From positions 62,001-126,000 of the forward strand of contig NZ_JAGGQJ010000013.1 of NCBI RefSeq assembly GCF_018613325.1: a stretch of 64,000 nt of DNA. Reading direction: 5' to 3'. The DNA comes from Bacillus sp. ISL-34. Lineage in GTDB: Bacteria > Bacillota > Bacilli > Bacillales > DSM-1321. The notes beneath the pieces were generated by a model, which was given only the letters and a program-made list of their open reading frames with translations, was not told the origin of the DNA and made no database searches. A program made the translations under genes and the position numbers. Shown here one piece after another: positions 1 to 7,626 of the stretch (the stretch's first letter is position 1; the number at the start of each line of letters is the position of its first letter).

Positions 1-1522
1 GGTTCGGCTGATTCCGATTTTCCGGCTGATATTCTTCCGGAAGGTCGTTAATCGATAATATTTGATTATCCGTAAGCACGACGAGCCTTTCCACTATATT
101 AATCAATTCACGGACATTTCCTGGCCAATCATGTTGATAAAAATATTCCTTCAACCGCGAATCTATTTCTTTTGAGAATTTATATTGTTCGTTTGCCTTT
201 GTTAAAAATAAGTCAGTCAATGCCAAGATATCCTCTCTTCTTTCCCTAAGAGGAGGAATTGTAATCGGAATGACATTCAGCCTATAAAAGAGGTCTTCAC
301 GAAAATCACCCGATTTGACCATTTCCGATAGATTTCGGTTCGTGGCTGCTATTATGCGAACATCAATTTTCTTTGGCTTTGTACCTCCGATTCTTTGGAT
401 CTCCCTTTCCTGAAGGGCTCGAAGCAGCTTCACCTGAAGCTGCAGGGGAAGCTCACCGACTTCATCCAGGAATAAGATCCCACTCTCTGCCAGCTCAAAC
501 ATCCCTGGTTTGCCTTTTTGATTGGCTCCGGTAAATGCCCCTCCTTCATATCCAAAGAGCTCGGATTCCAATAAATCAGCAGGTATTGCCCCACAATTTA
601 TTTTGATGAAATCCCCTTTTTTAGATCGGATGCTCCGATTATAAATATTGCGGGCAAGGACATCCTTTCCAACACCCGTTTCTCCCAGAATGAGTACGGT
701 CGCATCGATATCCGATATTCTTTCAGCAATTTCATAAATCATTTTCATTTTATCACTGACAAATACGACTCCATCCTTGCTTGTTATCTTCCGCAGTTTC
801 TCGATTTCCTGCTTATATTGATTATTCAGTTCATTAACTTTCGTCAACTCATGCATCAGTTCATTTAAATCGGATAAATCCCTTATATTCGTAACGACTT
901 GCTCTATTTCCCCTTCTGCATTAAAAACGGGACTTCCTGTAATCAATGTTTCCTTTCCAGCAAAATTATCCTGTACGACTGATACCGTTCGTCTCAGCTT
1001 CACTACCTTATGTGTCACCGAAGCATTCAAGATGCCGCGTTTTATCAATTGGTCCACCGACTTGCCGATATAATACTCTTTTGGTATGCCAGTGATCCGT
1101 TCAATTGCCGAATTGGTATAAAGCGTGATTCCATCTTGATCCGTGATGTAGATCCCATCATAGGAATTTTCGATAATGGCATCCAGTGCGCGATTCAGTT
1201 TATCCGATTCATGAGCATCACTCAATAAATCATCCAAAAATTCTGTTTCACTGCCTATATATAGAATATTGTCAGCATCCATTTGTTTCATTAATAAAAA
1301 TAAATAACGCTTATCATGCAGCCTTGCAGCTGCAAGCCTTTTATTATCGAGAAATTGCCACTCATCGAATTGTTCGTTTAGTGTATTATTACCATCCTGA
1401 CTTAACGATTGATTAAAATAGTTACCCCAATCTTTTATCCGATTTGCAGAATCCACGACTAGTGCAGGAAAGGTCCACTCTTTGAACAAATTAATCTGAG
1501 AATCCTGTTTCACTTGATTCAT
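1..1522 (-). CDS. Sigma-54-dependent transcriptional activator with PAS domain (3' end outside window)
   Basis: This is an enhancer-binding protein that would use ATP to open sigma-54 RNA polymerase promoters. The start is the ATG at 1520-1522, and about 507 codons are visible. After a poorly conserved N-terminal part, residues of about 105-230 form a PAS-like sensor (ENSYDGIYITDQDG region). The AAA+ domain follows, with Walker A GETGVGKDVLARN (near 646-690) and the sigma-54 contact loop GAFTGA (near 526-545). The frame is still open at base 1, after the end of the AAA+ core (LPEEYQ), so the expected Fis-type helix-turn-helix lies outside the window. The gene follows the acyl-CoA operon on the same strand, behind that operon's terminator. 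A sigma-54 promoter precedes that operon, so local control is likely. The PAS ligand cannot be read from sequence. Confidence 0.93.
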   Translation of the reverse strand, partial: MNQVKQDSQINLFKEWTFPALVVDSANRIKDWGNYFNQSLSQDGNNTLNEQFDEWQFLDNKRLAAARLHDKRYLFLLMKQMDADNILYIGSETEFLDDLLSDAHESDKLNRALDAIIENSYDGIYITDQDGITLYTNSAIERITGIPKEYYIGKSVDQLIKRGILNASVTHKVVKLRRTVSVVQDNFAGKETLITGSPVFNAEGEIEQVVTNIRDLSDLNELMHELTKVNELNNQYKQEIEKLRKITSKDGVVFVSDKMKMIYEIAERISDIDATVLILGETGVGKDVLARNIYNRSIRSKKGDFIKINCGAIPADLLESELFGYEGGAFTGANQKGKPGMFELAESGILFLDEVGELPLQLQVKLLRALQEREIQRIGGTKPKKIDVRIIAATNRNLSEMVKSGDFREDLFYRLNVIPITIPPLRERREDILALTDLFLTKANEQYKFSKEIDSRLKEYFYQHDWPGNVRELINIVERLVVLTDNQILSINDLPEEYQPENRNQPN

Positions 1523-1610
1523 TACTATTCACCGCCGCAAAAAGAATTCTTTTTAAGTACAATTCTGGATAAATTTCGAAACTCCTTTAAAATTGTCGAA
1601 TTTCGCTCCT

Positions 1611-1648
1611 AAAAAAAGTAGTGATGAAATAATTTTCATCACTACTTT
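1611..1648 (-). terminator. Rho-independent terminator of the acyl-CoA operon
   Basis: A 15-bp perfect stem (1615-1629 with 1634-1648) and a 4-nt loop are followed, in the minus direction, by a run of T at 1611-1617. It starts 4 nt after the last MaoC gene and separates the operon from the regulator gene. Confidence 0.9.
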
Positions 1649-1651
1649 CCC

Positions 1652-2053
1652 TCAGTAAGTCTTAAAAATAACTTCTCCACTGATCGCTTCCTTACCTGAC
1701 TGGTTAGTGGCCGCTACGTTGAAAAAATATCTATCCCCATTTTTTTCTTTTAGATCCGCTTGAAGAGTTATGACATCATTTAAGAAAATCATACCTTTGA
1801 AACGAATCTTGTATTCTTCGATAAAACCAATTTCATAAAGATTACTGAAAAGCTTTGCGAGGTTTCCCATCGTCCACATTCCATGTGCGATGATACCGGG
1901 GAGACCAGCATTTTTTGCTTCCTCATCAATCGTATGAATGGGATTGAAATCACCTGATGCGCCGGCATATTTAATGAGGTCCAATCGCGTTACAGGTGCA
2001 AGCTCGATGGAATGTAACGAGTCACCAATATGAAGTTCGGTTAATGTCGTCAC
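1652..2053 (-). CDS. MaoC-like (R)-specific enoyl-CoA hydratase subunit
   Basis: This 133-aa single hot-dog-fold protein should add water to a 2-enoyl-CoA, giving an (R)-3-hydroxyacyl-CoA. The hydratase-2 signature is present: GDFNPIH followed by GIIAHGM, supplying the Asp/His pair used by MaoC and PhaJ enzymes. Its ATG overlaps the stop of the preceding MaoC-N gene by 4 bp (ATGA). That coupling suggests the two form a heteromer like mycobacterial HadAB, where one subunit is catalytic and the other shapes the substrate site. It is the last gene before the terminator. The acyl substrate is unknown. Confidence 0.85.
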   Translation of the reverse strand: MTTLTELHIGDSLHSIELAPVTRLDLIKYAGASGDFNPIHTIDEEAKNAGLPGIIAHGMWTMGNLAKLFSNLYEIGFIEEYKIRFKGMIFLNDVITLQADLKEKNGDRYFFNVAATNQSGKEAISGEVIFKTY

Positions 2054-2502
2054 TTACTCATCACCATCCTTCTGATCGTTTCATTTATAATGACAAGCTG
2101 TTCAGCAGTGAAGACAATTTCCCCATTTGCATCCGTTCCATAATTTTTAAAGGCTAGAAATCCCATTTCCCCTTGTTTCCCTTTTTTCTCATAATAGTCT
2201 TTCACTTCCGTATAACAGGTGATTTCTTCTCCTACCTTCAGCGGCCTGTTATAGCGATATATCTGCTCACCGTGAATCAACCCTTTATTCGGGAGATTTA
2301 AGCTTTCTATCGTCCCATAATCAAAGACCCTTGGGAAAGTTGGTGGAGCGATATTCGTTCCGTACCTTGATTGTCTGCCTATTTCTTCATCCATGAAAAT
2401 CGGATGGGGATCACCAATCGATAATGCGAATTTTTTAACGGCTCCCCGTTCAACTATATTTTTAACGGGGGTGGATCGTTTTCCAATACTTTCGTTGAAC
2501 AT
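2050..2502 (-). CDS. MaoC N-terminal-type (FAS1-like) dehydratase subunit
   Basis: This 150-aa protein matches the MaoC dehydratase N-terminal family: an N-terminal KFALSIGDPHPIFMDEE stretch, an APPTFPRVFDYG motif, and a HGEQIYRYNRPLKVGEE strand typical of HadA-like subunits. On its own such a half usually lacks the complete Asp/His pair, so it probably works with the downstream MaoC gene, which it overlaps by 4 bp. It lies 18 bp after the FabG-type gene. The pair would act on enoyl-CoA made by the two upstream acyl-CoA dehydrogenases. Confidence 0.8.
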   Translation of the reverse strand: MFNESIGKRSTPVKNIVERGAVKKFALSIGDPHPIFMDEEIGRQSRYGTNIAPPTFPRVFDYGTIESLNLPNKGLIHGEQIYRYNRPLKVGEEITCYTEVKDYYEKKGKQGEMGFLAFKNYGTDANGEIVFTAEQLVIINETIRRMVMSK

Positions 2503-2520
2503 AACATCCCGCCTTTTCCC

Positions 2521-3285
2521 TTAATTTTTTGGACCGCCCGCAACATATAAAACCTGCCCGCTAATGAATGAGGATGCTTCATCGGCAAAGAACGCAACAG
2601 CATGAGCAATATCACTTGGCAAACCGCTTCTGGCAACAGGAATACTGTTTGCCCTATCCTGGATGAATTGCTCAAAACTCACTCCCACCCGCCTAGCTGT
2701 TTCTTTCGTCATTTCGGTTTCGATAAAACCTGGTGCGACCGAATTAGCCGTTATCCCATATTTGCCAAGTTCAATCGCCAGTGTTTTTGTTAACCCCTGA
2801 AGCCCGGCTTTAGCGGCTGAATAATTAGCCTGCCCGCGGTTCCCGAGGGCCGAGGTGGAGGATATATTGATGATCCTTCCGTATTTATTTGCAACCATAT
2901 GCTTCTGGGCGGCACGTACTGCATTGAAAGTACCTTTTAAATGCACATCCATTACCGTCTGCCAATCTGAATCGGTCATTTTAAAAAGTAGATTATCTCT
3001 GATGACCCCAGCATTATTCACGAGAATATCAAGCGATTCGAAGGTGTCGGCTATTTCTGTTATGGATGCTTCCACCTCTTCGGAATTGACCACATTGGCC
3101 ACTTTCGTAAAAATGGTATAACCCTTATCCCTTAATTCATTTCCTGTTGATGTCAAAACCTCTTCGTTGATATCGATAATCGCTACGTTTGCGCCTTCAC
3201 TGGCAAATAATTCGACGATCGCCCGGCCAATCCCCCTGCTTCCGCCTGTAACTAAAGCCGTTTTCCCTGAAAATCTCCCTGTCAT
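2521..3285 (-). CDS. SDR-family 3-oxoacyl reductase / (R)-3-hydroxyacyl-CoA dehydrogenase (FabG-like)
   Basis: This is a classical short-chain dehydrogenase of 254 aa. It has the cofactor motif TGGSRGIGRAI near residue 12, NNAGV near residue 90, and the catalytic Ser ... Tyr-x3-Lys (ISSTSALG and YSAAKAG). Start ATG 3283-3285 follows a good ribosome site (TAGGAGGAAACG). FabG paralogues make fatty acids from 3-oxoacyl-ACP. Here the neighbours are acyl-CoA dehydrogenases and MaoC hydratases, so oxidation of (R)-3-hydroxyacyl-CoA is more likely. No thiolase is in the operon. Specificity is inferred from context only. Confidence 0.85.
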   Translation of the reverse strand: MTGRFSGKTALVTGGSRGIGRAIVELFASEGANVAIIDINEEVLTSTGNELRDKGYTIFTKVANVVNSEEVEASITEIADTFESLDILVNNAGVIRDNLLFKMTDSDWQTVMDVHLKGTFNAVRAAQKHMVANKYGRIINISSTSALGNRGQANYSAAKAGLQGLTKTLAIELGKYGITANSVAPGFIETEMTKETARRVGVSFEQFIQDRANSIPVARSGLPSDIAHAVAFFADEASSFISGQVLYVAGGPKN

Positions 3286-3305
3286 AATCGTTTCCTCCTA
3301 ATCTA

Positions 3306-4481
3306 TTATAAGAATTGTCCTAGTTTAACATGCCCTTTAATCAAATTGCGGGAAATGATCATACGCTGTATTTCATCCGTACCATCATAAATCCTCCAAA
3401 GCCTAGCCTCGCGGTACCAACGTTCGATGGGAAGCTCCTTCGTATAGCCCATGCCACCGTGTATCTGCAATACGCGATCAACGACCCGATTTCCCATATT
3501 GGCTCCATAGAGTTTGGCCATTGAAGCTAAATGGCGATTGTCTTCTCCATTATCAAGTGTAAAAGCAGCATTCAATACAAGCCATCTTGCTGCTTCGATC
3601 TCGACAGCCGAATCAGCTATCTGCCATTGAATGGCCTGGCGCTCCGCGATCGGTTTACCGAATGTGACTCGTTCTTTAGCGTATTCTATAGCCATTTGCA
3701 GCAACCTTTCTGCAGAACCGACAGCGCGTGCGCCCACGATCCATCTTGCAAACCCTATCCATTCCAAGCCTAGTTTATAACCGCCATGCACTTCCCCTAA
3801 GATGTTTTCTTCGGGTACCCTGACATTATCAAAAACTAATCCGGCCGGCCCCCATTCTCCCATCGTATTGATATACTCTGATCTCCAGCCCATATCACGG
3901 TCTACAATGAAACAGGTTACCCCTTCCGTTCCGGTTGCTTGATGACGTTTTTTGTCGGTTACAGCAATGACCATGACGAAATCGGCATCATTTCCTCCTG
4001 TAATGAAAGTTTTTTCACCGTTAAGCACCCATTCGTTCCCATCTTTTACTGCCGTCATTTTAATATTTCGCGTATCGGACCCTGCTCCCGGCTCCGTCAT
4101 GGCAAAACAGGACTTTTTCTCACCGTTAATCGTAGGGATCAGATATTTCTGTTTCTGTTCCTCATTTGCATAATAAAGTATGTTATCAGCCGAACCTCCA
4201 AAGCTGAATGGTACAAACGTTTTTGATACTTCCATCAAGACAATTGCCATCATAAGCTGCCCTAAGTCTGCCCCGCCAAATTCTTCCGGAGTATTGATGC
4301 CCCAAAATCCAGCTTTTTTTGCTTTTTCCTGTAAATCTTTCAATGTCCCCTCCGGCAAACTAGGTTTTCCTGCCATTTCATTGCGAAGCACTTCATTTTC
4401 CAAGGGAATCAATTCATTTTCCACGAACTTGCGTATTGTTTTTTGTACCATTTTTTGTTCATCCGATAGTCGTAAATCCAT
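3306..4481 (-). CDS. Acyl-CoA dehydrogenase with Asp at the usual catalytic Glu position
   Basis: This FAD enzyme of the acyl-CoA dehydrogenase family (391 aa) would introduce the 2,3-double bond into an acyl-CoA. It has FAMTEPGAGSDTRN (FAD/substrate loop), the IQWQIADSAVEIEAAR helix and QIHGGMGYTKELPIERWYR. At the position where MCAD-type enzymes carry the base in YEG, this protein reads IYDGTDEIQ, that is Asp. I chose the ATG at 4481, not the TTG 21 bp upstream, because GGAGGGG lies 5 nt before it. A second, ordinary acyl-CoA dehydrogenase lies 26 bp upstream. The pair could act on different intermediates or form a heteromer. Confidence 0.88.
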   Translation of the reverse strand: MDLRLSDEQKMVQKTIRKFVENELIPLENEVLRNEMAGKPSLPEGTLKDLQEKAKKAGFWGINTPEEFGGADLGQLMMAIVLMEVSKTFVPFSFGGSADNILYYANEEQKQKYLIPTINGEKKSCFAMTEPGAGSDTRNIKMTAVKDGNEWVLNGEKTFITGGNDADFVMVIAVTDKKRHQATGTEGVTCFIVDRDMGWRSEYINTMGEWGPAGLVFDNVRVPEENILGEVHGGYKLGLEWIGFARWIVGARAVGSAERLLQMAIEYAKERVTFGKPIAERQAIQWQIADSAVEIEAARWLVLNAAFTLDNGEDNRHLASMAKLYGANMGNRVVDRVLQIHGGMGYTKELPIERWYREARLWRIYDGTDEIQRMIISRNLIKGHVKLGQFL

Positions 4482-4507
4482 TTTAACCCCTCCGCTTTCC
4501 AATTAGA

Positions 4508-5659
4508 CTAGTTTTGGTATTTTCTCTTCAATTGTCCGGTAATGATATTTTTTTGGATTTCGGACGTGCCTTCATATATTCTAGTGATTCGGGCATCCCG
4601 ATAAAAACGTTCAATTGGATAATCCTTCATGTATCCCATCCCGCCATGAATCTGAACGGCCTTATCAGCGATACGATTATATACTTCCGAACCATACAAC
4701 TTAAGCATTGCCGCTTCTTTAATGATTTTTTCTTTCTGATCGACCATCCATGCGACCCTGTATGTGAATGAGCGAAGTGCTTCTATTTCCATTGCCATCT
4801 CGGCAATCATATGGGATACGGCTTGATGATCAATGATCGGGACATTGAATTGTTCACGTTCAGTAGCATACTTAGTAGATAGATCGAGCAGGTATTGACA
4901 GGACCCCAAATTACGTGCGGCAAGGCCTGCCCGGCCATTTGCAAGGATCTTCAATGCATTTACATACCCTTGGCCAACGTCCCCCAGTACATTTTCGGCA
5001 GGAACCTCGCAATCTTCAAAAACCAATTCGGCCGAATGTGAGCCTCGAAGTCCCATCTTCCTTTCCAGGCTACCGACTCTAAAACCCGGAAAATCCTTTT
5101 CTACTATGAATGAGGTGATTCCTTTCGCCCCTTTATCTTTGTCCGTTACGGCCATAACTGTAAAAATATCTGCTACATCTGCATTCGTTATATAATGCTT
5201 AGTCCCATTTAGAACATATTTATCCCCATTTTTGACAGCCGTCATTTTGAGATTCGTAGCATGTGACCCCGCTGCAGGCTCAGTTAAAGCAAAAGCGCCA
5301 ATTCTATTACCGCTTGCCATATCTGGTAGATACTTTTCCTTTTGCATTTCATTGCCCATTTCAACTATCCCTACCGTCCCTATGCCGGTGTGGGCCCCAA
5401 TCAGGGTGGTATATCCATTATGTGTTTTGCCGATTTCCTCATATAAAGCACATTTTCCCACCATCCCGATTCCGAGCCCGCCATACCTTTCCGGGATACT
5501 AAGTCCGAATAGCCCGATTTCCTTCGATAAATTTATGATCGATTCCGGGATATGATCTTCATCCTCTATCTGCATGGAAAATGGATCGATTTGCTCTTCG
5601 ATAAACTGGCGTATATTTTCTTTTAATAGCAGGATGTCTTCATCTAAGCGAAAGTCCAT
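4508..5659 (-). CDS. Acyl-CoA dehydrogenase
   Basis: This 383-aa protein has the three acyl-CoA dehydrogenase domains: an N-terminal helical part, a beta domain with FALTEPAAGSHATN, and a C-terminal helical part with QIHGGMGYMKDYPIERFYRD. The catalytic glutamate is in place (RIYEGTSEIQ). It oxidises an acyl-CoA to the trans-2-enoyl-CoA and passes electrons to ETF. No etf genes are in the window, so a shared ETF is expected. It lies 39 bp after the CoA ligase gene and precedes a second, atypical acyl-CoA dehydrogenase. The chain type (straight, branched or aromatic) cannot be told. Confidence 0.9.
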   Translation of the reverse strand: MDFRLDEDILLLKENIRQFIEEQIDPFSMQIEDEDHIPESIINLSKEIGLFGLSIPERYGGLGIGMVGKCALYEEIGKTHNGYTTLIGAHTGIGTVGIVEMGNEMQKEKYLPDMASGNRIGAFALTEPAAGSHATNLKMTAVKNGDKYVLNGTKHYITNADVADIFTVMAVTDKDKGAKGITSFIVEKDFPGFRVGSLERKMGLRGSHSAELVFEDCEVPAENVLGDVGQGYVNALKILANGRAGLAARNLGSCQYLLDLSTKYATEREQFNVPIIDHQAVSHMIAEMAMEIEALRSFTYRVAWMVDQKEKIIKEAAMLKLYGSEVYNRIADKAVQIHGGMGYMKDYPIERFYRDARITRIYEGTSEIQKNIITGQLKRKYQN

Positions 5660-5698
5660 TTGAATTCCCCTTTATCTGCGAATTGGTTGTTAACGCTT

Positions 5699-7300
5699 TC
5701 ATATATTATCCGAATAAGCGATATGCTTTTCCTGAAGCTTGCGTTTTAAGATTTTACCGACCGCCGTCTTCGGAAGTTCACTTTCAAATGTGATTGCTTT
5801 TGGTACTTTAAAGGCAGCAAGCCGATTTCGGCAATAATCCTTCAATTCGTTTTCAGTTATTCTTTCACTAGGTTTTAGAACTACCGCTGCATGTACCGTT
5901 TCACCGCGATATTGATCGGAAACGCCAAAGACGGCAGCTTCCAGCACCTTAGGATGGCTGTATAGTAAATCTTCAATTTCAATTGGATAAATATTGAATC
6001 CGCCTGCGATGATCATCTCTTTCTTTCGTCCCACAATGTAAAAGAAGCCATCTTCATCCATCTTGGCAATATCACCGGTATGCAGCCACCCGTTTTGAAT
6101 CGTCTGCCGCGTCTCTTCAGGCATGCCCCAATAACCTTTCATTACCTGCGGACCCTTTATGACCAATTCACCTGGTGTATCAACCAAGAGGGCTGGCTCT
6201 CCTGTAATACTGTCAATTATGGCGGCATCCGTATTTTGTATCGGAATCCCGATACTTCCGGGTTTTTGCAGGCCGCTAACTGGATTCCGGTGCGTGACTG
6301 GTGATGCCTCGGACAGTCCATAGCCCTCTGCAATCTTTGTTCCACTCAATTCGTTAAACCTTGATAATACATTCAATGGCAATGGTGACGAACCCGAAAC
6401 GCAAGATTTCAATGTATGCAACTCAAATGGATGGGACTGGTAATATTGTAATAAAGCAATATACATCGTCGGTACGCCTGGAAAAATAGTCGGTTTAAGA
6501 TTATTGATGATATCAACGATCTCCTTCACCTCAAACCGGGATACAAGAATTAATTCCCCGCCATTATAAAACGTCAGGTTCATCCCTGAAGTCATGCCGT
6601 AAACATGAAATAATGGGGAAACGCCTAGTACCCTTTCCTTACCCTTTTGAGTATTGATTCTTGAAGTGGCTGCACTTTGCAGCGTATTGGCAACGATATT
6701 ACGATGGGTTAGCATAGCCCCTTTAGAACGCCCTGTCGTTCCTCCTGTATATTGGAGGACTGCGACATCTTCGGCAGGTTCAATCTCCACAGTGAAATCC
6801 GCCTCTGTTACTGATAGAAGTTTTTTTGTCATTTCACACTTGCCCTTTTCCAGCGACACGCTCAACACCTTTTCGACATCGGTTTCAGCTGTAACGGCTT
6901 CAACTATTGGCAATAAGTCTTCCAGCACGATGATGTGCCTTGCACCAGAGTCTTTCAGGACATGTATTAATTCGTTCGCCTTATACATTGGATTGATTTG
7001 GACAACAATGGCTCCATTCAAAAGAGTTCCAAAAAAACCAATTGGATATTGTGGACAATTAGGAAGCATAAGAGCCACACGATCTCCCTTTCCAATACCT
7101 TCATCGGCAAGCAAGCGGGCACATCTTTTCACTAACTTCCCCAACTCTGAATATGTATACCTTTGCTCCATGAACGTAACCGCTGTTTTATCCGAATATT
7201 GTTCGACTGATTGATAAAATAGTTCTGTCAAAGACATTTCAGGAATTTCAATCTCTATTGGATTTCCTTGCGGGATATGCTTTTTCCAAGGTCTATCCAT
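5699..7300 (-). CDS. Long-chain-type fatty acid:CoA ligase (AMP-forming)
   Basis: This is an ANL-superfamily adenylating enzyme (533 aa) that would activate the pathway's carboxylic acid to its CoA thioester. Seen are the P-loop-like YTGGTTGRSKGAMLTH, the A5 motif GYGLSEASP, the hinge motif TGDIAKMDEDGFFYIVGR, and the C-terminal catalytic lysine region ELPKTAVGKILKRKL. I chose the ATG at 7298-7300, which has GGGGAGGG just upstream, over the TTG at 7324, which has no ribosome site. It is the first gene of the sigma-54 operon, and the promoter's -12 element lies about 55 bp upstream of the ATG. Confidence 0.9.
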   Translation of the reverse strand: MDRPWKKHIPQGNPIEIEIPEMSLTELFYQSVEQYSDKTAVTFMEQRYTYSELGKLVKRCARLLADEGIGKGDRVALMLPNCPQYPIGFFGTLLNGAIVVQINPMYKANELIHVLKDSGARHIIVLEDLLPIVEAVTAETDVEKVLSVSLEKGKCEMTKKLLSVTEADFTVEIEPAEDVAVLQYTGGTTGRSKGAMLTHRNIVANTLQSAATSRINTQKGKERVLGVSPLFHVYGMTSGMNLTFYNGGELILVSRFEVKEIVDIINNLKPTIFPGVPTMYIALLQYYQSHPFELHTLKSCVSGSSPLPLNVLSRFNELSGTKIAEGYGLSEASPVTHRNPVSGLQKPGSIGIPIQNTDAAIIDSITGEPALLVDTPGELVIKGPQVMKGYWGMPEETRQTIQNGWLHTGDIAKMDEDGFFYIVGRKKEMIIAGGFNIYPIEIEDLLYSHPKVLEAAVFGVSDQYRGETVHAAVVLKPSERITENELKDYCRNRLAAFKVPKAITFESELPKTAVGKILKRKLQEKHIAYSDNI

Positions 7301-7353
7301 TGGCCCTCCCCTTTCTTCATTCAAAAAAATAAAGAAGTCATACTAAACAATAT

Positions 7354-7368
7354 GCAAGGAGTGTGCCA
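7354..7368 (-). promoter_or_regulatory. Sigma-54 (-24/-12) promoter of the acyl-CoA operon
   Basis: Read on the minus strand, the site is TGGCACACTCCTTGC. It matches the sigma-54 consensus TGGCAC-N5-TTGC, with the obligatory GG and GC separated by exactly 10 nt. Transcription would start near 7342, about 40 nt before the ligase ATG. A sigma-54 activator gene lies at the other end of the same operon. Confidence 0.88.
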
Positions 7369-7570
7369 AAAATAAATCGTTATGTTACGTTGATTCAATT
7401 AATGCTAAAATTCAAAATTGAATTATTTGCTGCACCCTTAATCATATTAGGTTCATAATACTAGGATTTAAAATTGACTCAATAAGTCATTTTTGAATTT
7501 AGAGATGCTTTCGTAAAAGGAAACAACTTGTAGTACGCGGCATGTGGGGATTATTTTCTTTAAGGATATT

Positions 7571-7615
7571 ATTTGAAAATAAAACGGGATGCTGATCAAA
7601 ATCAGCATCCCGTTT
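7571..7615 (-). terminator. Rho-independent terminator after parC
   Basis: A perfect 15-bp stem (7582-7596 with 7601-7615) with a 4-nt loop is followed on the minus strand by the T-rich stretch 7571-7581. It starts 12 bp after the parC stop codon. Confidence 0.9.
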
Positions 7616-7626
7616 CAAAAAATGAT

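Larger units (their letters stand above)
7301..7626. other. Non-coding region between acyl-CoA operon and parC
   Basis: I see no gene in this stretch. It holds the sigma-54 promoter of the acyl-CoA operon (7354-7368), the parC terminator (7571-7615), and between them AT-rich sequence with imperfect dyads, such as TTCAA-AA-TTGAA near 7410-7422 and GACT-5-AGTC near 7475-7488. These lie about 70-150 bp upstream of the promoter, where binding sites for a sigma-54 activator are normally found. No motif is certain. Confidence 0.5.
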
